Below are positions 56,383 to 64,000 of a DNA stretch of 64,000 nucleotides, piece by piece. The first letter of the stretch is position 1. Every line of letters begins with the position of its first letter. The notes beneath the pieces are model-generated. The model was not told the origin of the DNA, ran no database searches, and saw nothing but the letters and a program-made list of their open reading frames with translations. Origin of the DNA: Streptomyces sp. AJS327 (GTDB lineage Bacteria; Actinomycetota; Actinomycetes; Streptomycetales; Streptomycetaceae); contig NZ_SKBR01000002.1 in the NCBI RefSeq assembly GCF_013450295.1, positions 310,001 to 374,000 of the forward strand. Direction: 5' to 3'. A program made the position numbers and the translations under genes.

Positions 56383-56883
56383 ATGAGCGGCATGGAGACG
56401 TACGACCAGTCCGCCGAGAGCCCCGCCGCCGGCCAGGAGGAGCACCCCGGTGAGCGAGGCGCGGCCGACCCGATCCGGCTGCTCGGCGTCCGCGCCGACC
56501 CGCTCTCCGTCGACGAGGTGTACCGGGCCGTCGGGGACGACGCCGCCGGAGGCACCGCGCTGTTCGTCGGCACGGTGCGTGACCACGACGGCGGCAGCGG
56601 CGTCGCACGGCTGGGCTACACCGCGCACCCCACGGCGGAGGCCGAACTGCGCCGCGTCGCGGAGAAGGTCGCCGCGGACTTCCCGGTCCGCGCCCTGGCG
56701 GCGGTCCACCGAGTGGGGGAACTGGCCATCGGGGACCCCGCCGTGGTCGTCGCGGTGGCGTGCGCGCACCGGGCGGAGGCGTTCGACGCCTGCCGCCGGC
56801 TGATCGACGACCTCAAGGCGGAGGTCCCGATCTGGAAGCACCAGACCTACACCGACGGCGCCCAGGACTGGGTCGGCGTCTAG
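56383..56883 (+). CDS. moaE: Molybdopterin synthase large subunit MoaE
   Basis: A 166-residue MoaE, which with MoaD inserts sulfur into precursor Z to make molybdopterin. Family segments are GGTALFVGTVRDHD, then YTAHPTAEAELRRVAE, AVHRVGELAIGDPAVVVAV and the C-terminal VPIWKHQTYTDG with the catalytic Lys. The first 30 residues are acidic and unconserved. The ATG at 56383 has no clear ribosome site; another ATG lies three codons later. MoeZ, earlier in the window, would activate the MoaD partner. Confidence 0.92.
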   Translation: MSGMETYDQSAESPAAGQEEHPGERGAADPIRLLGVRADPLSVDEVYRAVGDDAAGGTALFVGTVRDHDGGSGVARLGYTAHPTAEAELRRVAEKVAADFPVRALAAVHRVGELAIGDPAVVVAVACAHRAEAFDACRRLIDDLKAEVPIWKHQTYTDGAQDWVGV

Positions 56884-57095
56884 GAGCCCGGCCCGTCAAG
56901 ACGGGCCCGGCCCCGGGAACCGACCCGGCCCCGGGAACGGGACGGGGCCGCCGGGGGCCCGGAGCGCGGGCGGTGGCGGTTCCGGTTGCGTAACCGGCCC
57001 CCGGACACGACCGTTGTGAGTCCGACGGTTACCCTGCTGGCCGGCTGGTCGTCGTCCGACCGGGCACGGAGCGCACATGAGGTCGGGAGGTCTGT

Positions 57096-57341
57096 GTGGC
57101 GGCACTCGCCTGGCTGCTGATTCCGGTCACCGCCGCGGCGGTGGCGGCGCTGTGGAGCCTCTGGGCCGGGCGCCGTCGAACCACCACCCCGGACAGCGCG
57201 GGCGTCGCGGGGTACGAACGCTTCCGCGCGGCCATGGAGCGCTCCCGCACCGACGCCCGGCCGGGGCACGACCGGGCCGGGGAGCCCGCCGAACTCAGCG
57301 GCCCCGGGGGCCCGGACGGACCGGCCCGGGCGGCCGACTGA
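57096..57341 (+). CDS. Small single-pass membrane protein
   Basis: An 81-residue protein with one N-terminal membrane helix (LAWLLIPVTAAAVAALWSLW), a basic GRRRTTT stop-transfer and a disordered, charged C-terminus (YERFRAAMERSRTDARPGHD). The GTG follows GGGAGG. It is 25 nt upstream of the S16/PDZ protease gene and is probably co-expressed with it. No family function is known. Confidence 0.75.
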   Translation: MAALAWLLIPVTAAAVAALWSLWAGRRRTTTPDSAGVAGYERFRAAMERSRTDARPGHDRAGEPAELSGPGGPDGPARAAD

Positions 57342-57366
57342 CCCGGCCGTCCCGTACTGTCGTGCC

Positions 57367-58461
57367 ATGCCACGGCGGACCGCGACACTCCTCACCTCGA
57401 CACTGCTGCTCATAGCACTGCTCTGCGCGGCGGCGCTGATCACCGTCCCGTACGCGCAGATGTCGCCGGGACCCACGGTGAACACCCTGGGGGACCACGA
57501 CGGTGAGCCGGTGCTCAGCATCAAGGACCGCCCGGTGTATCCGGCGGACGGCCATCTCAACATGACCACGGTGCGGGTCACCGGCGCCGACTACCGGATG
57601 AACCTGGTGGAGGCGGTCAGCGGCTGGCTGCGGCGGGACAGCGCGGTGGTCCCGTACAAGACCCTCTATCCGGAGAGGAAGTCGGCCGAGGAGGTCGACG
57701 AGGAGAACGCCGCGGAGTTCAGCGCCTCGCAGGAGAGCGCGAAGGTCGCGGCACTCCAGCAGCTCGACGAGCCGGTCAGTTCGCACGTCACCGTCGACTC
57801 GGTGACGAAGGGCGGCCCGGCCGACACGTCGCTCAGCCCCGGCGACGTGATCCAGGCGGTGGACGGCACCCGGGTCACCAAACCGCAGCGGGTCGCCGAA
57901 CTGGTCACCGAGCACAAGCCGGGGGAGCGGGTCCGGTTCACCGTGATCCCGGCGGACAAGGCCGCGGCGGCCGGGAAGAAGGGCGAGAAGCCGCCCGCCC
58001 GGTACGCGAAGCAGGTCACCGTGCGCACCGAGAAGGCCAAGGACGACGGCCGCGCGCTGGTCGGCATCATCCCCGGCGTGGGACACACCTTCCCGTTCGA
58101 GATCGACATCAAGCTCGCGGACGTCGGCGGCCCGAGCGCCGGGCTGATGTTCGCGCTGGGCATCGTCGACAAGCTCACCAAGGGCGACCTCACCGGCGGC
58201 GAGTTCGTCGCGGGCACCGGCACGATAGACGAGCGGAGCGAGGTCGGCGCGATCGGCGGGATCCAGATGAAGACCGTCGCCGCCCGGAGCAAGGGCGCCC
58301 GGTTCTTCCTCACGCCCGAGGGCAACTGCGCCACCGCCGCCCGGACCACACCGGACGGGCTGACGCTGGTGAAGGTCGCCACCATGGACGACGCGATGGA
58401 CGCCCTCAAGAAGATCCGCGCGGGCGACACCGACAAGCTGACGGAGTGCCAGCGGGACTGA
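57367..58461 (+). CDS. PDZ/S16 Lon-type membrane protease
   Basis: A 364-residue membrane-anchored protease of the YlbL type. An N-terminal membrane helix (LLTSTLLLIALLCAAALITV) leads to an extracytoplasmic part, a PDZ domain (about 135-200, SHVTVDSVTKGGPADTS, LSPGDVIQAVDG) and a Lon-like S16 domain with Ser257 in GGPSAGLMFAL and Lys302 in GAIGGIQMKTV forming the Ser-Lys dyad. Mycobacterial Rv3194c is the positional homologue. It is likely a quality-control protease at the outer face of the membrane. Confidence 0.93.
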   Translation: MPRRTATLLTSTLLLIALLCAAALITVPYAQMSPGPTVNTLGDHDGEPVLSIKDRPVYPADGHLNMTTVRVTGADYRMNLVEAVSGWLRRDSAVVPYKTLYPERKSAEEVDEENAAEFSASQESAKVAALQQLDEPVSSHVTVDSVTKGGPADTSLSPGDVIQAVDGTRVTKPQRVAELVTEHKPGERVRFTVIPADKAAAAGKKGEKPPARYAKQVTVRTEKAKDDGRALVGIIPGVGHTFPFEIDIKLADVGGPSAGLMFALGIVDKLTKGDLTGGEFVAGTGTIDERSEVGAIGGIQMKTVAARSKGARFFLTPEGNCATAARTTPDGLTLVKVATMDDAMDALKKIRAGDTDKLTECQRD

Positions 58462-58594
58462 CCGCGACAGCCCCGCCGTCCTCCGCCGTCTCGCACTCCT
58501 CCCGGCCTCCCGGCCAGCCCCTGCTCCAGCTCCGGCGCCGGCCTGGGGCCGCGCCGCCCGGGTGGCGGCGGACACCTCCCGGGCGGCCGCGCGC

Positions 58595-59161
58595 TCAGGT
58601 CTCCGCGAAGGTCGCCTGGAGCGCCTCCGACAGTCCGGGCACCAGGTCGGCGCCGGTCAGCACCTCCGTCGCGGAGTCCTTCTCCCGCAGGCGCAGCGCC
58701 GACTCCCGGCTGCCGTCCCGCAGTACGGCCACGGTCATCCGCACCTCCTGCCGCTCCGGATGGGCCGCGACCCACTCGGCCAGCCGCCGCTCGTCGAGGT
58801 CCGGGGGGACGGACGCCTCGACGGAGGGCGGGAGCATCACCCGCTCCACCGTCATGGCACAGCCCCCCACCGCGTCCGGCCAGGCGATGGTCGCCAGGAA
58901 CTCGTCCAGGGGAGTGCCCGACGGCAGCTCCTCCTGCTCCACCGGGGTGAGGGAACCGGCGGGGGACGGTGCGGAGTCGTCGAGGCCGAGCTGGCCGGCG
59001 AGCGAAGGTTCCTCGGCGCGCAGCCGGGCGGTGTCCACCAGGGCGAACAGCCGCGCGGGCTGGTCCCAGCCGAGGCCCGAGGCGTACTCGTCGATCTCCA
59101 GGACGGCGCGGGTGAGGGGGCCGGAGGCCAGCGGGGTCCCGTTGGGGGGCAGGTTTTCCAT
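58595..59161 (-). CDS. PPA1309-like family protein
   Basis: A 188-residue acidic protein typical of the PPA1309 family next to the S16/PDZ protease in actinomycetes. Recognisable segments are YASGLGWDQPARLFALVDTA, DEFLATIAWPDAVGGCAMTV and VRMTVAVLRDGSRESALRLR. No catalytic motif is seen. The ATG at 59161 was preferred over upstream in-frame starts because the conserved region begins immediately. It lies between, and on the opposite strand to, the protease and UPF0182 genes. Confidence 0.85.
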   Translation of the reverse strand: MENLPPNGTPLASGPLTRAVLEIDEYASGLGWDQPARLFALVDTARLRAEEPSLAGQLGLDDSAPSPAGSLTPVEQEELPSGTPLDEFLATIAWPDAVGGCAMTVERVMLPPSVEASVPPDLDERRLAEWVAAHPERQEVRMTVAVLRDGSRESALRLREKDSATEVLTGADLVPGLSEALQATFAET

Positions 59162-59282
59162 GCCCACATCGTGCCGTCTTCCACCCCGGAAACGGGAACT
59201 GAGTAAAGGTTGAGTAAGTTGCAAGGGTGGGCCTTACTATGCGGGCCCAGCTTCATCCATCGCGATCTTCGAGGTGCGCACC

Positions 59283-62201
59283 TTGGCTTTCCAGATGCCG
59301 AACAGGGGCTCCGGAGGCCCCTCCGGGCCACGGATCAGAGTGGGTCGGCCCTCCCGGCGTGCCCGGACGCTGCTGATGACAGTGGGCGTGCTGGCAGTGC
59401 TGGCGATGCTCTTCGTCATGTTCGCGGGGTTCTGGACGGACTGGTTGTGGTACCGCTCGGTCCAGTACACCTCCGTCTTCACCAAGACCCTGTGGACGAA
59501 GGTCGGCATGTTCGCCGCCTTCGGTCTGATCATGGCGGTGGCCGTCGGCTTCAACATCTGGCTGGCGCACCGGCTGCGGCCGCCGCTCAGCGCGATGTCG
59601 CTGGAGCAGCAGAGCCTCGACCGCTACCGCATGGGGATCGCGCCCTACAAGAAGTGGGTGCTGCTGGGCGTCACCGCCCTCGTCGGCCTGATCTCCGGGG
59701 CCTCCGCGGCGGGCCAGTGGCGCACCTGGCTGATGTGGGTGAACGGGGTCTCCTTCGGCGAGAAGGACCCGCAGTTCGGCAAGGACGTCTCGTTCTACGC
59801 CTTCGACCTCCCCTGGTACCGCTTCCTGCTGAGCTTCGGGTTCGCCGCCGCCGTGCTGTCGCTGCTGGCCGCCGCCCTGGTCCACTACCTCTACGGCGGT
59901 CTCCGGGTGACCACCCCCGGGGCACGGGCCACCGCGCAGGCCACCGGCCACCTCTCGGTGCTGCTCGGCGTCTTCGTGGCGCTCAAGGCCGTCGCCTACT
60001 GGCTCGACCGGTACGGACTCGCGGTGAAGTCGGGTGACTTCAAGGCCACCGACAACTGGACGGGCCTGAAGTACGTCGACGCCAACGCGTACCTCCCGGC
60101 GAAGACGATCCTGTTCATCATCGCGATCATCTGCGCCCTGCTGTTCTTCGCCACCCTGTGGCGGCGCACCTGGCAGCTGCCGGTGATCGGCTTCGGCCTG
60201 ATGGTGCTCTCCGCGATCCTGATCGGCGGCCTCTACCCCGCGCTGGTGCAGAAGTTCCAGGTCCAGCCGAACGAGCAGGCCAAGGAGACGCCGTACATCA
60301 AGAAGAACATCGAGGCGACGCGCAAGGCGTACGACATCGATGACTCGCAGGTGAACGACTACTCCGGGGTCAGCAAGAAGAAGAACGACACGCTGCGGCA
60401 GGCCGCCGACACCACCGCCAGCCTCCGGCTCCTCGACCCGACGGTCGTCTCGCCCACGTACCAGCAGAAGCAGCAGGTGCGTGGCTACTACCAGTTCCCG
60501 GCCACGCTGGACGTCGACCGGTACAAGAACAAGGACGGCGAGGAGAAGGACACCGTCGTCGGCCTCCGGGAGATCAACACCGAGGGCATCCCGGAGAAGA
60601 ACTGGATCAACCAGCACTTCAAGTACACCCACGGGTACGGCATGGTGGCCGCGAAGGGCACCGAGGTCGACAAGGACGGCGCCCCGGCCTTCACCGAGCA
60701 GGACCTGCCGCCCCGGGGCGAGATGGGCAAGTACGAGGGCCGGATCTACTACGGCGAGAAGACCACCGACTACTCCATCGTCGGCGGTCCGCAGAAGGAA
60801 CTCGACTACGCCACCGACGAGGGTGAGAAGACCTACACCTACACCGGCAACAGCGGCGTCAACCTGTCGAACACCTTCAACCGGGCCGCGTACGCCATCA
60901 ACTTCAACGAGCCGCAGATCCTCTACTCGGGGGCGATCGGCGAGGGGTCACGCGTCCTGTACAAGCGGACGCCGCAGGAGCGCGTCGAGGCGGTGGCCCC
61001 GTGGCTGACGATCGACGGCGACCCGTACCCCGCCGTGATAGACGGTCGGATCAAGTGGATCGTCGACGCCTACACCACCTCCAACGGCTACCCGTACTCC
61101 TCGCGCACGACGCTCGGGGACACCACGGCGGACTCGCTGACCGACGGTGAGCGTTCGGTGGTGGCCCAGGAGGACCGGGTCAACTACATCCGCAACTCCG
61201 TCAAGGCCACGGTGGACGCCTACAGCGGCAGCGTGGACCTGTACGAGTGGGACACGAAGGACCCGGTGCTGAAGACCTGGATGAAGGCCTTCCCCGACAC
61301 CGTCAAGTCGAAGTCCGAGATCGGCAAGCAGCTGATGGATCACCTGCGGTACCCGCAGGACCTGTTCAAGGTGCAGCGCGATCTGCTCCAGACGTACCAC
61401 GTCACCTCGCCGTCGCAGTTCTACAGCGGCAGTGAGCGCTGGCAGGTGCCGGACGACCCGACGCACAAGGGCAACTCGGTTCCGCCCTACTACTTGAGTA
61501 TGCGGATGCCGGACCAGAAGGAACAGCGGTTCTCGCTGACGACGACGTACAACCCGAACAAACGCGAGACGCTCGGCGCCTTCATGGCCATCGACGCGGA
61601 CGCGAGAAGCGATGAGTACGGCAAGATCAGAATCCTGAAACTCCCGGCCAACACCGGAGTCGCCGGTCCGTCGCAGGTCCAGAGCAAGTTCAACTCCGAT
61701 CCGGCGATCGCGCAGGAGATCAACCTGCTGAAACGCGGTGACTCCGAGATCGAGTACGGAAACCTGCTGACCGTGCCACTGGAGGGCGGACTGCTCCACG
61801 TCGAGCCGGTGTACGTCCGAGGTACCGGGAACAACTATCCGCGCATGCGGAAGGTCCTGGTGACCTACGGAGAGCAGATCGCCTTCGAGGACACCCTCGA
61901 AGAGGCCCTGGACAAGGTGTTCGACGCCGACGGAGGCGACTCCGGCGACTCCGGGGACTCGGGAGACGAGGACAGCGGCTCCGACTCCGGAGACAAGGAG
62001 AAGGACGAGGACCAGGGCACCGGCGGCGGTGGGTCCGGCAGCCGGGACGAGGCCGTGCAGGACGCTCTCGACGCGTTCAAGGACAGCCAGGACGCGCTGG
62101 AGGGAACGCCCGACTGGGACGCCTACGGCAAGGCCCAGAAGGAGCTGGACGAGGCCCTGAAGCGAGCCGAGAAGGCGCGTAAGGAGACGAGCGACACCTG
62201 A
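59283..62201 (+). CDS. UPF0182 large membrane protein
   Basis: A 972-residue membrane protein of the UPF0182 family. The N-terminal 330 residues hold seven predicted membrane helices ([45 protein letters not shown]). A large extracytoplasmic domain follows, with the conserved [20 protein letters not shown] and [20 protein letters not shown]. The last 90 residues are a disordered Gly/Asp/Ser run and a charged coiled segment. The family is universal in actinomycetes, with unknown role at the cell envelope. The TTG at 59283, preceded by GAGGTG at 7 nt, matches the family start (LAFQMPNRG). Confidence 0.9.
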   Translation: MAFQMPNRGSGGPSGPRIRVGRPSRRARTLLMTVGVLAVLAMLFVMFAGFWTDWLWYRSVQYTSVFTKTLWTKVGMFAAFGLIMAVAVGFNIWLAHRLRPPLSAMSLEQQSLDRYRMGIAPYKKWVLLGVTALVGLISGASAAGQWRTWLMWVNGVSFGEKDPQFGKDVSFYAFDLPWYRFLLSFGFAAAVLSLLAAALVHYLYGGLRVTTPGARATAQATGHLSVLLGVFVALKAVAYWLDRYGLAVKSGDFKATDNWTGLKYVDANAYLPAKTILFIIAIICALLFFATLWRRTWQLPVIGFGLMVLSAILIGGLYPALVQKFQVQPNEQAKETPYIKKNIEATRKAYDIDDSQVNDYSGVSKKKNDTLRQAADTTASLRLLDPTVVSPTYQQKQQVRGYYQFPATLDVDRYKNKDGEEKDTVVGLREINTEGIPEKNWINQHFKYTHGYGMVAAKGTEVDKDGAPAFTEQDLPPRGEMGKYEGRIYYGEKTTDYSIVGGPQKELDYATDEGEKTYTYTGNSGVNLSNTFNRAAYAINFNEPQILYSGAIGEGSRVLYKRTPQERVEAVAPWLTIDGDPYPAVIDGRIKWIVDAYTTSNGYPYSSRTTLGDTTADSLTDGERSVVAQEDRVNYIRNSVKATVDAYSGSVDLYEWDTKDPVLKTWMKAFPDTVKSKSEIGKQLMDHLRYPQDLFKVQRDLLQTYHVTSPSQFYSGSERWQVPDDPTHKGNSVPPYYLSMRMPDQKEQRFSLTTTYNPNKRETLGAFMAIDADARSDEYGKIRILKLPANTGVAGPSQVQSKFNSDPAIAQEINLLKRGDSEIEYGNLLTVPLEGGLLHVEPVYVRGTGNNYPRMRKVLVTYGEQIAFEDTLEEALDKVFDADGGDSGDSGDSGDEDSGSDSGDKEKDEDQGTGGGGSGSRDEAVQDALDAFKDSQDALEGTPDWDAYGKAQKELDEALKRAEKARKETSDT

Positions 62202-62339
62202 GTCGCGAACCCGTGACGAGGGTCCCGGGGGCACGGTCGCTCAACGGCCGTGCCCCCGGGCGCCGTTCGGGAGCGAGATGCGATCACCGACCCCGAACGG
62301 AGCACCCCGGATCATGGTGTAGTGTTGTGCACACATCGA

Positions 62340-62413
62340 CGCGGGGTGGAGCAGCTCGGTAGCTCGCTGGGCTCATAACCCAGAGGTCGCAGGTTCAAAT
62401 CCTGTCCCCGCTA
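62340..62413 (+). tRNA. Initiator tRNA-fMet (CAT anticodon)
   Basis: A complete 74-nt cloverleaf without encoded CCA. The acceptor stem GCGGGG/CCCCGC pairs after an unpaired first base (C1-T72), the mark of formylatable initiators. The anticodon stem has three consecutive G-C pairs (GGG/CCC) flanking CTCATAA, and the T arm is AGGTTCAAATCCT. The sequence is essentially the same as other actinobacterial initiator tRNAs. Confidence 0.97.
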
Positions 62414-62687
62414 CTGATATCGAGAGGGACTCGGAGTCAACTGACTCCGGGTCCCTCTTCGTTGCTCCCACAGGGTCCCGTCCTCGTCGATCCGACGAGT
62501 TCCCGCGAGGCTCGTCCCGCCCGTGTCCGCCGCGCGGTTGGCCACGCGGGCTCGTTCGCATACACGGACCACCGGTAACTGGTTTGAGGTATCTCCGTAT
62601 CGGGAAGTCGACAAACCGCCGAAGTGACCTCACCGGCTGCGGTATACCAGGTGTACGCGGGTTGCGGGTGGTGCGACGATGGAGCTT
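62414..62687. other. Region between tRNA-fMet and the Sel1 gene
   Basis: About 270 bases. The first 45 hold the tRNA terminator. The rest contains lower-GC sequence around 62570-62655 likely to include the promoter of the downstream gene. No gene is seen. Confidence 0.4.
62422..62460 (+). terminator. Terminator of tRNA-fMet
   Basis: GAGAGGGAC and GGAGTC pair with GACTCC and GTCCCTCTTC around a short loop, with TCGTTG after. It lies 8 bases beyond the tRNA end. Confidence 0.7.
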
Positions 62688-64000
62688 ATGGGGGACAAGG
62701 GCAGGCGTAACGGACCGCGAGGTGCCGTTCCACGCCGCACGGGAACGAAGGAAGCCGAGGAGATCGCCACCGGCAGCGTCCTCGGTGCTCAACTGCTGCG
62801 CCGTGGGGACCTCGACGGAGCCGAACCGCACCTGCGGACCGCGACCGCCGGAGGGGACCGCGCCGCGGCCAACAACCTCGGCGTGCTGCTGCACCAGCGC
62901 GGCTACGCGGAGGAGGCCGCCGACTGGTGGCGCGTCGCCGCGGTCGCGGGGTCCGCGGCCGCCGCGCACTCCCTCGGCCGTCACCACCGTGAGCGGGGAG
63001 ACGAGCCGACGGCCCACTACTGGTTGCGGCAGTCCGCCGAGTCCGGCCACGTGCTCGGCGCCTACGCGCTCGCCGACCTGCTGGAGCACCGGGGCGAGGG
63101 CGGCGCCGAGGAGTGGTTCCGGGCGGCGGCCGAACGCGGCCACCGCGAGGCCGCCTACCGCGTCGCCCGACTGACCGGCACCCGGGCCGAGGCCGCCGAG
63201 AGCGGCCGGGCCGAGCTGGAGCGGGAGGCTGAGCGCTGGTACCGGCAGGCGGCGGCGCGGGGGCACCGCCGGGCCGCGCTGCGTCTCGGCACCATCCTGG
63301 AGCGCCGCGGGGAGCTGAAGGAGGCGGGCCGCTGGTACCTCACCTCGGCGCGGGACGGCGAGCCACGGGCCGCGTGCGCGCTGGGCTTCCTCCTTCGGGA
63401 CGCGGGAGACGAGGAGAGCGCCGAGGTGTGGTGGCGGCAGGCCGCCGACGACGGCGACGGCAACGCCGCGAACGCGCTCGGCGCGCTCCACGCCGACCGG
63501 GGTGAGCGGCAGGCGGCCGAGCGCTGGTACCTGGCGGCCCTGGACGCCGGGTGTGACAACGGCGCGTTCAACCTCGGGCTGCTCTGCGCCGCCCAGGGGC
63601 GTACCGCGCAGGCCGAGCAGTGGTACCGCCGGGCCGCCTACGCGGGGCACCGTGAGGGCGCCAACGCGCTGGCCGTGCTGCTGTTGCAGCGGGGCGACGC
63701 CGAGGGCGCCGAGCCGTGGTTCTCCAAGTCCGCCGAGGCGGGCAGTGTGGACGCCGCGTTCAATCTCGGCATCCTGCACGCGGCCCGTGGGGACGAGCGC
63801 TCCGCCCGCCACTGGTACGAGCGGGCGGCGGCCTCCGGCCACGCCGAGGCGGCTCTCCAGGTCGGCATCGCGCTGCTGCGGGAGAACGACCCGGAGCGTG
63901 CCGAACGCCACCTGCGGCACGCCGCGGGTGGCGGCAGCGTCGAGGGCGCCTTCCGGCTGGGCTCGCTGCTGGAGCGCCGCGGCCGGGAGGAGGACGGCGA
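62688..64000 (+). CDS. Sel1/TPR-repeat protein (C-terminus outside window)
   Basis: At least 437 codons of tandem Sel1-like repeats, each about 35 residues with the pattern LGxxxxxRGexxxAexWyrxAAxxGhxxA (for example NNLGVLLHQRGYAEEAADWW). Eleven or more repeats are seen, packing as a solenoid for protein-protein contacts. The N-terminus is basic (MGDKGRRNGPRGAVPRRTG). The ATG follows GGAG at a short 3-nt spacing. The 3' end lies beyond the window. The partner is unknown. Confidence 0.9.
   Translation, partial: MGDKGRRNGPRGAVPRRTGTKEAEEIATGSVLGAQLLRRGDLDGAEPHLRTATAGGDRAAANNLGVLLHQRGYAEEAADWWRVAAVAGSAAAAHSLGRHHRERGDEPTAHYWLRQSAESGHVLGAYALADLLEHRGEGGAEEWFRAAAERGHREAAYRVARLTGTRAEAAESGRAELEREAERWYRQAAARGHRRAALRLGTILERRGELKEAGRWYLTSARDGEPRAACALGFLLRDAGDEESAEVWWRQAADDGDGNAANALGALHADRGERQAAERWYLAALDAGCDNGAFNLGLLCAAQGRTAQAEQWYRRAAYAGHREGANALAVLLLQRGDAEGAEPWFSKSAEAGSVDAAFNLGILHAARGDERSARHWYERAAASGHAEAALQVGIALLRENDPERAERHLRHAAGGGSVEGAFRLGSLLERRGREEDG

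Noticed and set aside
62373..63920. Long minus-strand open frame ending TGFEPATSGL across the tRNA and Sel1 gene
   Set aside because: The ending is a well-known spurious translation of tRNA genes, and the rest is antisense to clear Sel1 repeats.

Overview
The window is high-GC actinobacterial chromosome, almost certainly Streptomyces or a close relative. Third-position GC bias is strong, GTG starts are common, wblC has a long attenuated leader, and the gene order matches a block known from mycobacteria: DEAD-box helicase, ferritin-like protein, DUF3107, TetR, DUF3152, moeZ, adnA/adnB, nudC, mrx1, uvrD2, whiB7/wblC, ABC1 kinase, ThiF-like protein, DUF2342 metalloprotease, PDZ/S16 protease, UPF0182. 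One foreign segment of about 13.7 kb interrupts this conserved core, between nudC and uvrD2.

Layout. Positions 1-7526 hold a DEAD-box RNA helicase (cut by the window edge), a ferritin-like protein, DUF3107, a TetR regulator with a candidate operator, an alpha/beta hydrolase and a DUF3152 metalloprotease-like protein. Positions 8379-16664 hold an epimerase preceded by a coupled 18-codon leader, the sulfurtransferase activator MoeZ, a secreted lipoprotein peptidase, a large LPG-synthase-like flippase and an alkyltransferase-like protein. Positions 16866-26605 hold the AdnA/AdnB helicase-nuclease pair, an M20 peptidase and the NADH pyrophosphatase NudC.

Positions 26961-40647 are an integrated element, visibly less GC-rich than its flanks. 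A large serine integrase lies at its left end. The element sits in the mycoredoxin gene mrx1. The host 3' end of mrx1 is stranded at the left junction, while the right junction carries a full-length mrx1 whose last third is supplied by the element. Inside are an integrase and a winged-helix protein on the minus strand, and divergent from them a small operon ending in a putative replication initiator. The 3' end of that initiator contains two arrays of iteron-like repeats, followed by two DnaA boxes and a cruciform-forming sequence. Next come zinc-finger and HNH proteins, then a minus-strand unit with an Lsr2-like DNA-binding protein, a DUF3987-type ATPase and an endonuclease VII. Last is a minus-strand cargo operon (methyltransferase, an Scr1-type XRE/DUF5753 regulator, DUF6879 and small proteins). 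No capsid, tail, portal, terminase or conjugation gene is recognisable. I read it as a self-replicating integrative element, possibly a phage satellite or a stripped prophage. A 16-bp motif recurs in front of its transcription units.

Positions 40813-64000 return to host genes: a truncated M55 aminopeptidase fragment, uvrD2, wblC with promoter, leader ORF and attenuator, an AarF/ThiF pair, a YgjP-like peptidase, a TerD-AIM24 fusion with two more AIM24 proteins, a Nudix protein, a DUF2342 metalloprotease, an SDR protein, MoaE, a PDZ/S16 protease, a PPA1309-like protein, UPF0182, the initiator tRNA and a Sel1/TPR-repeat protein cut by the window edge.
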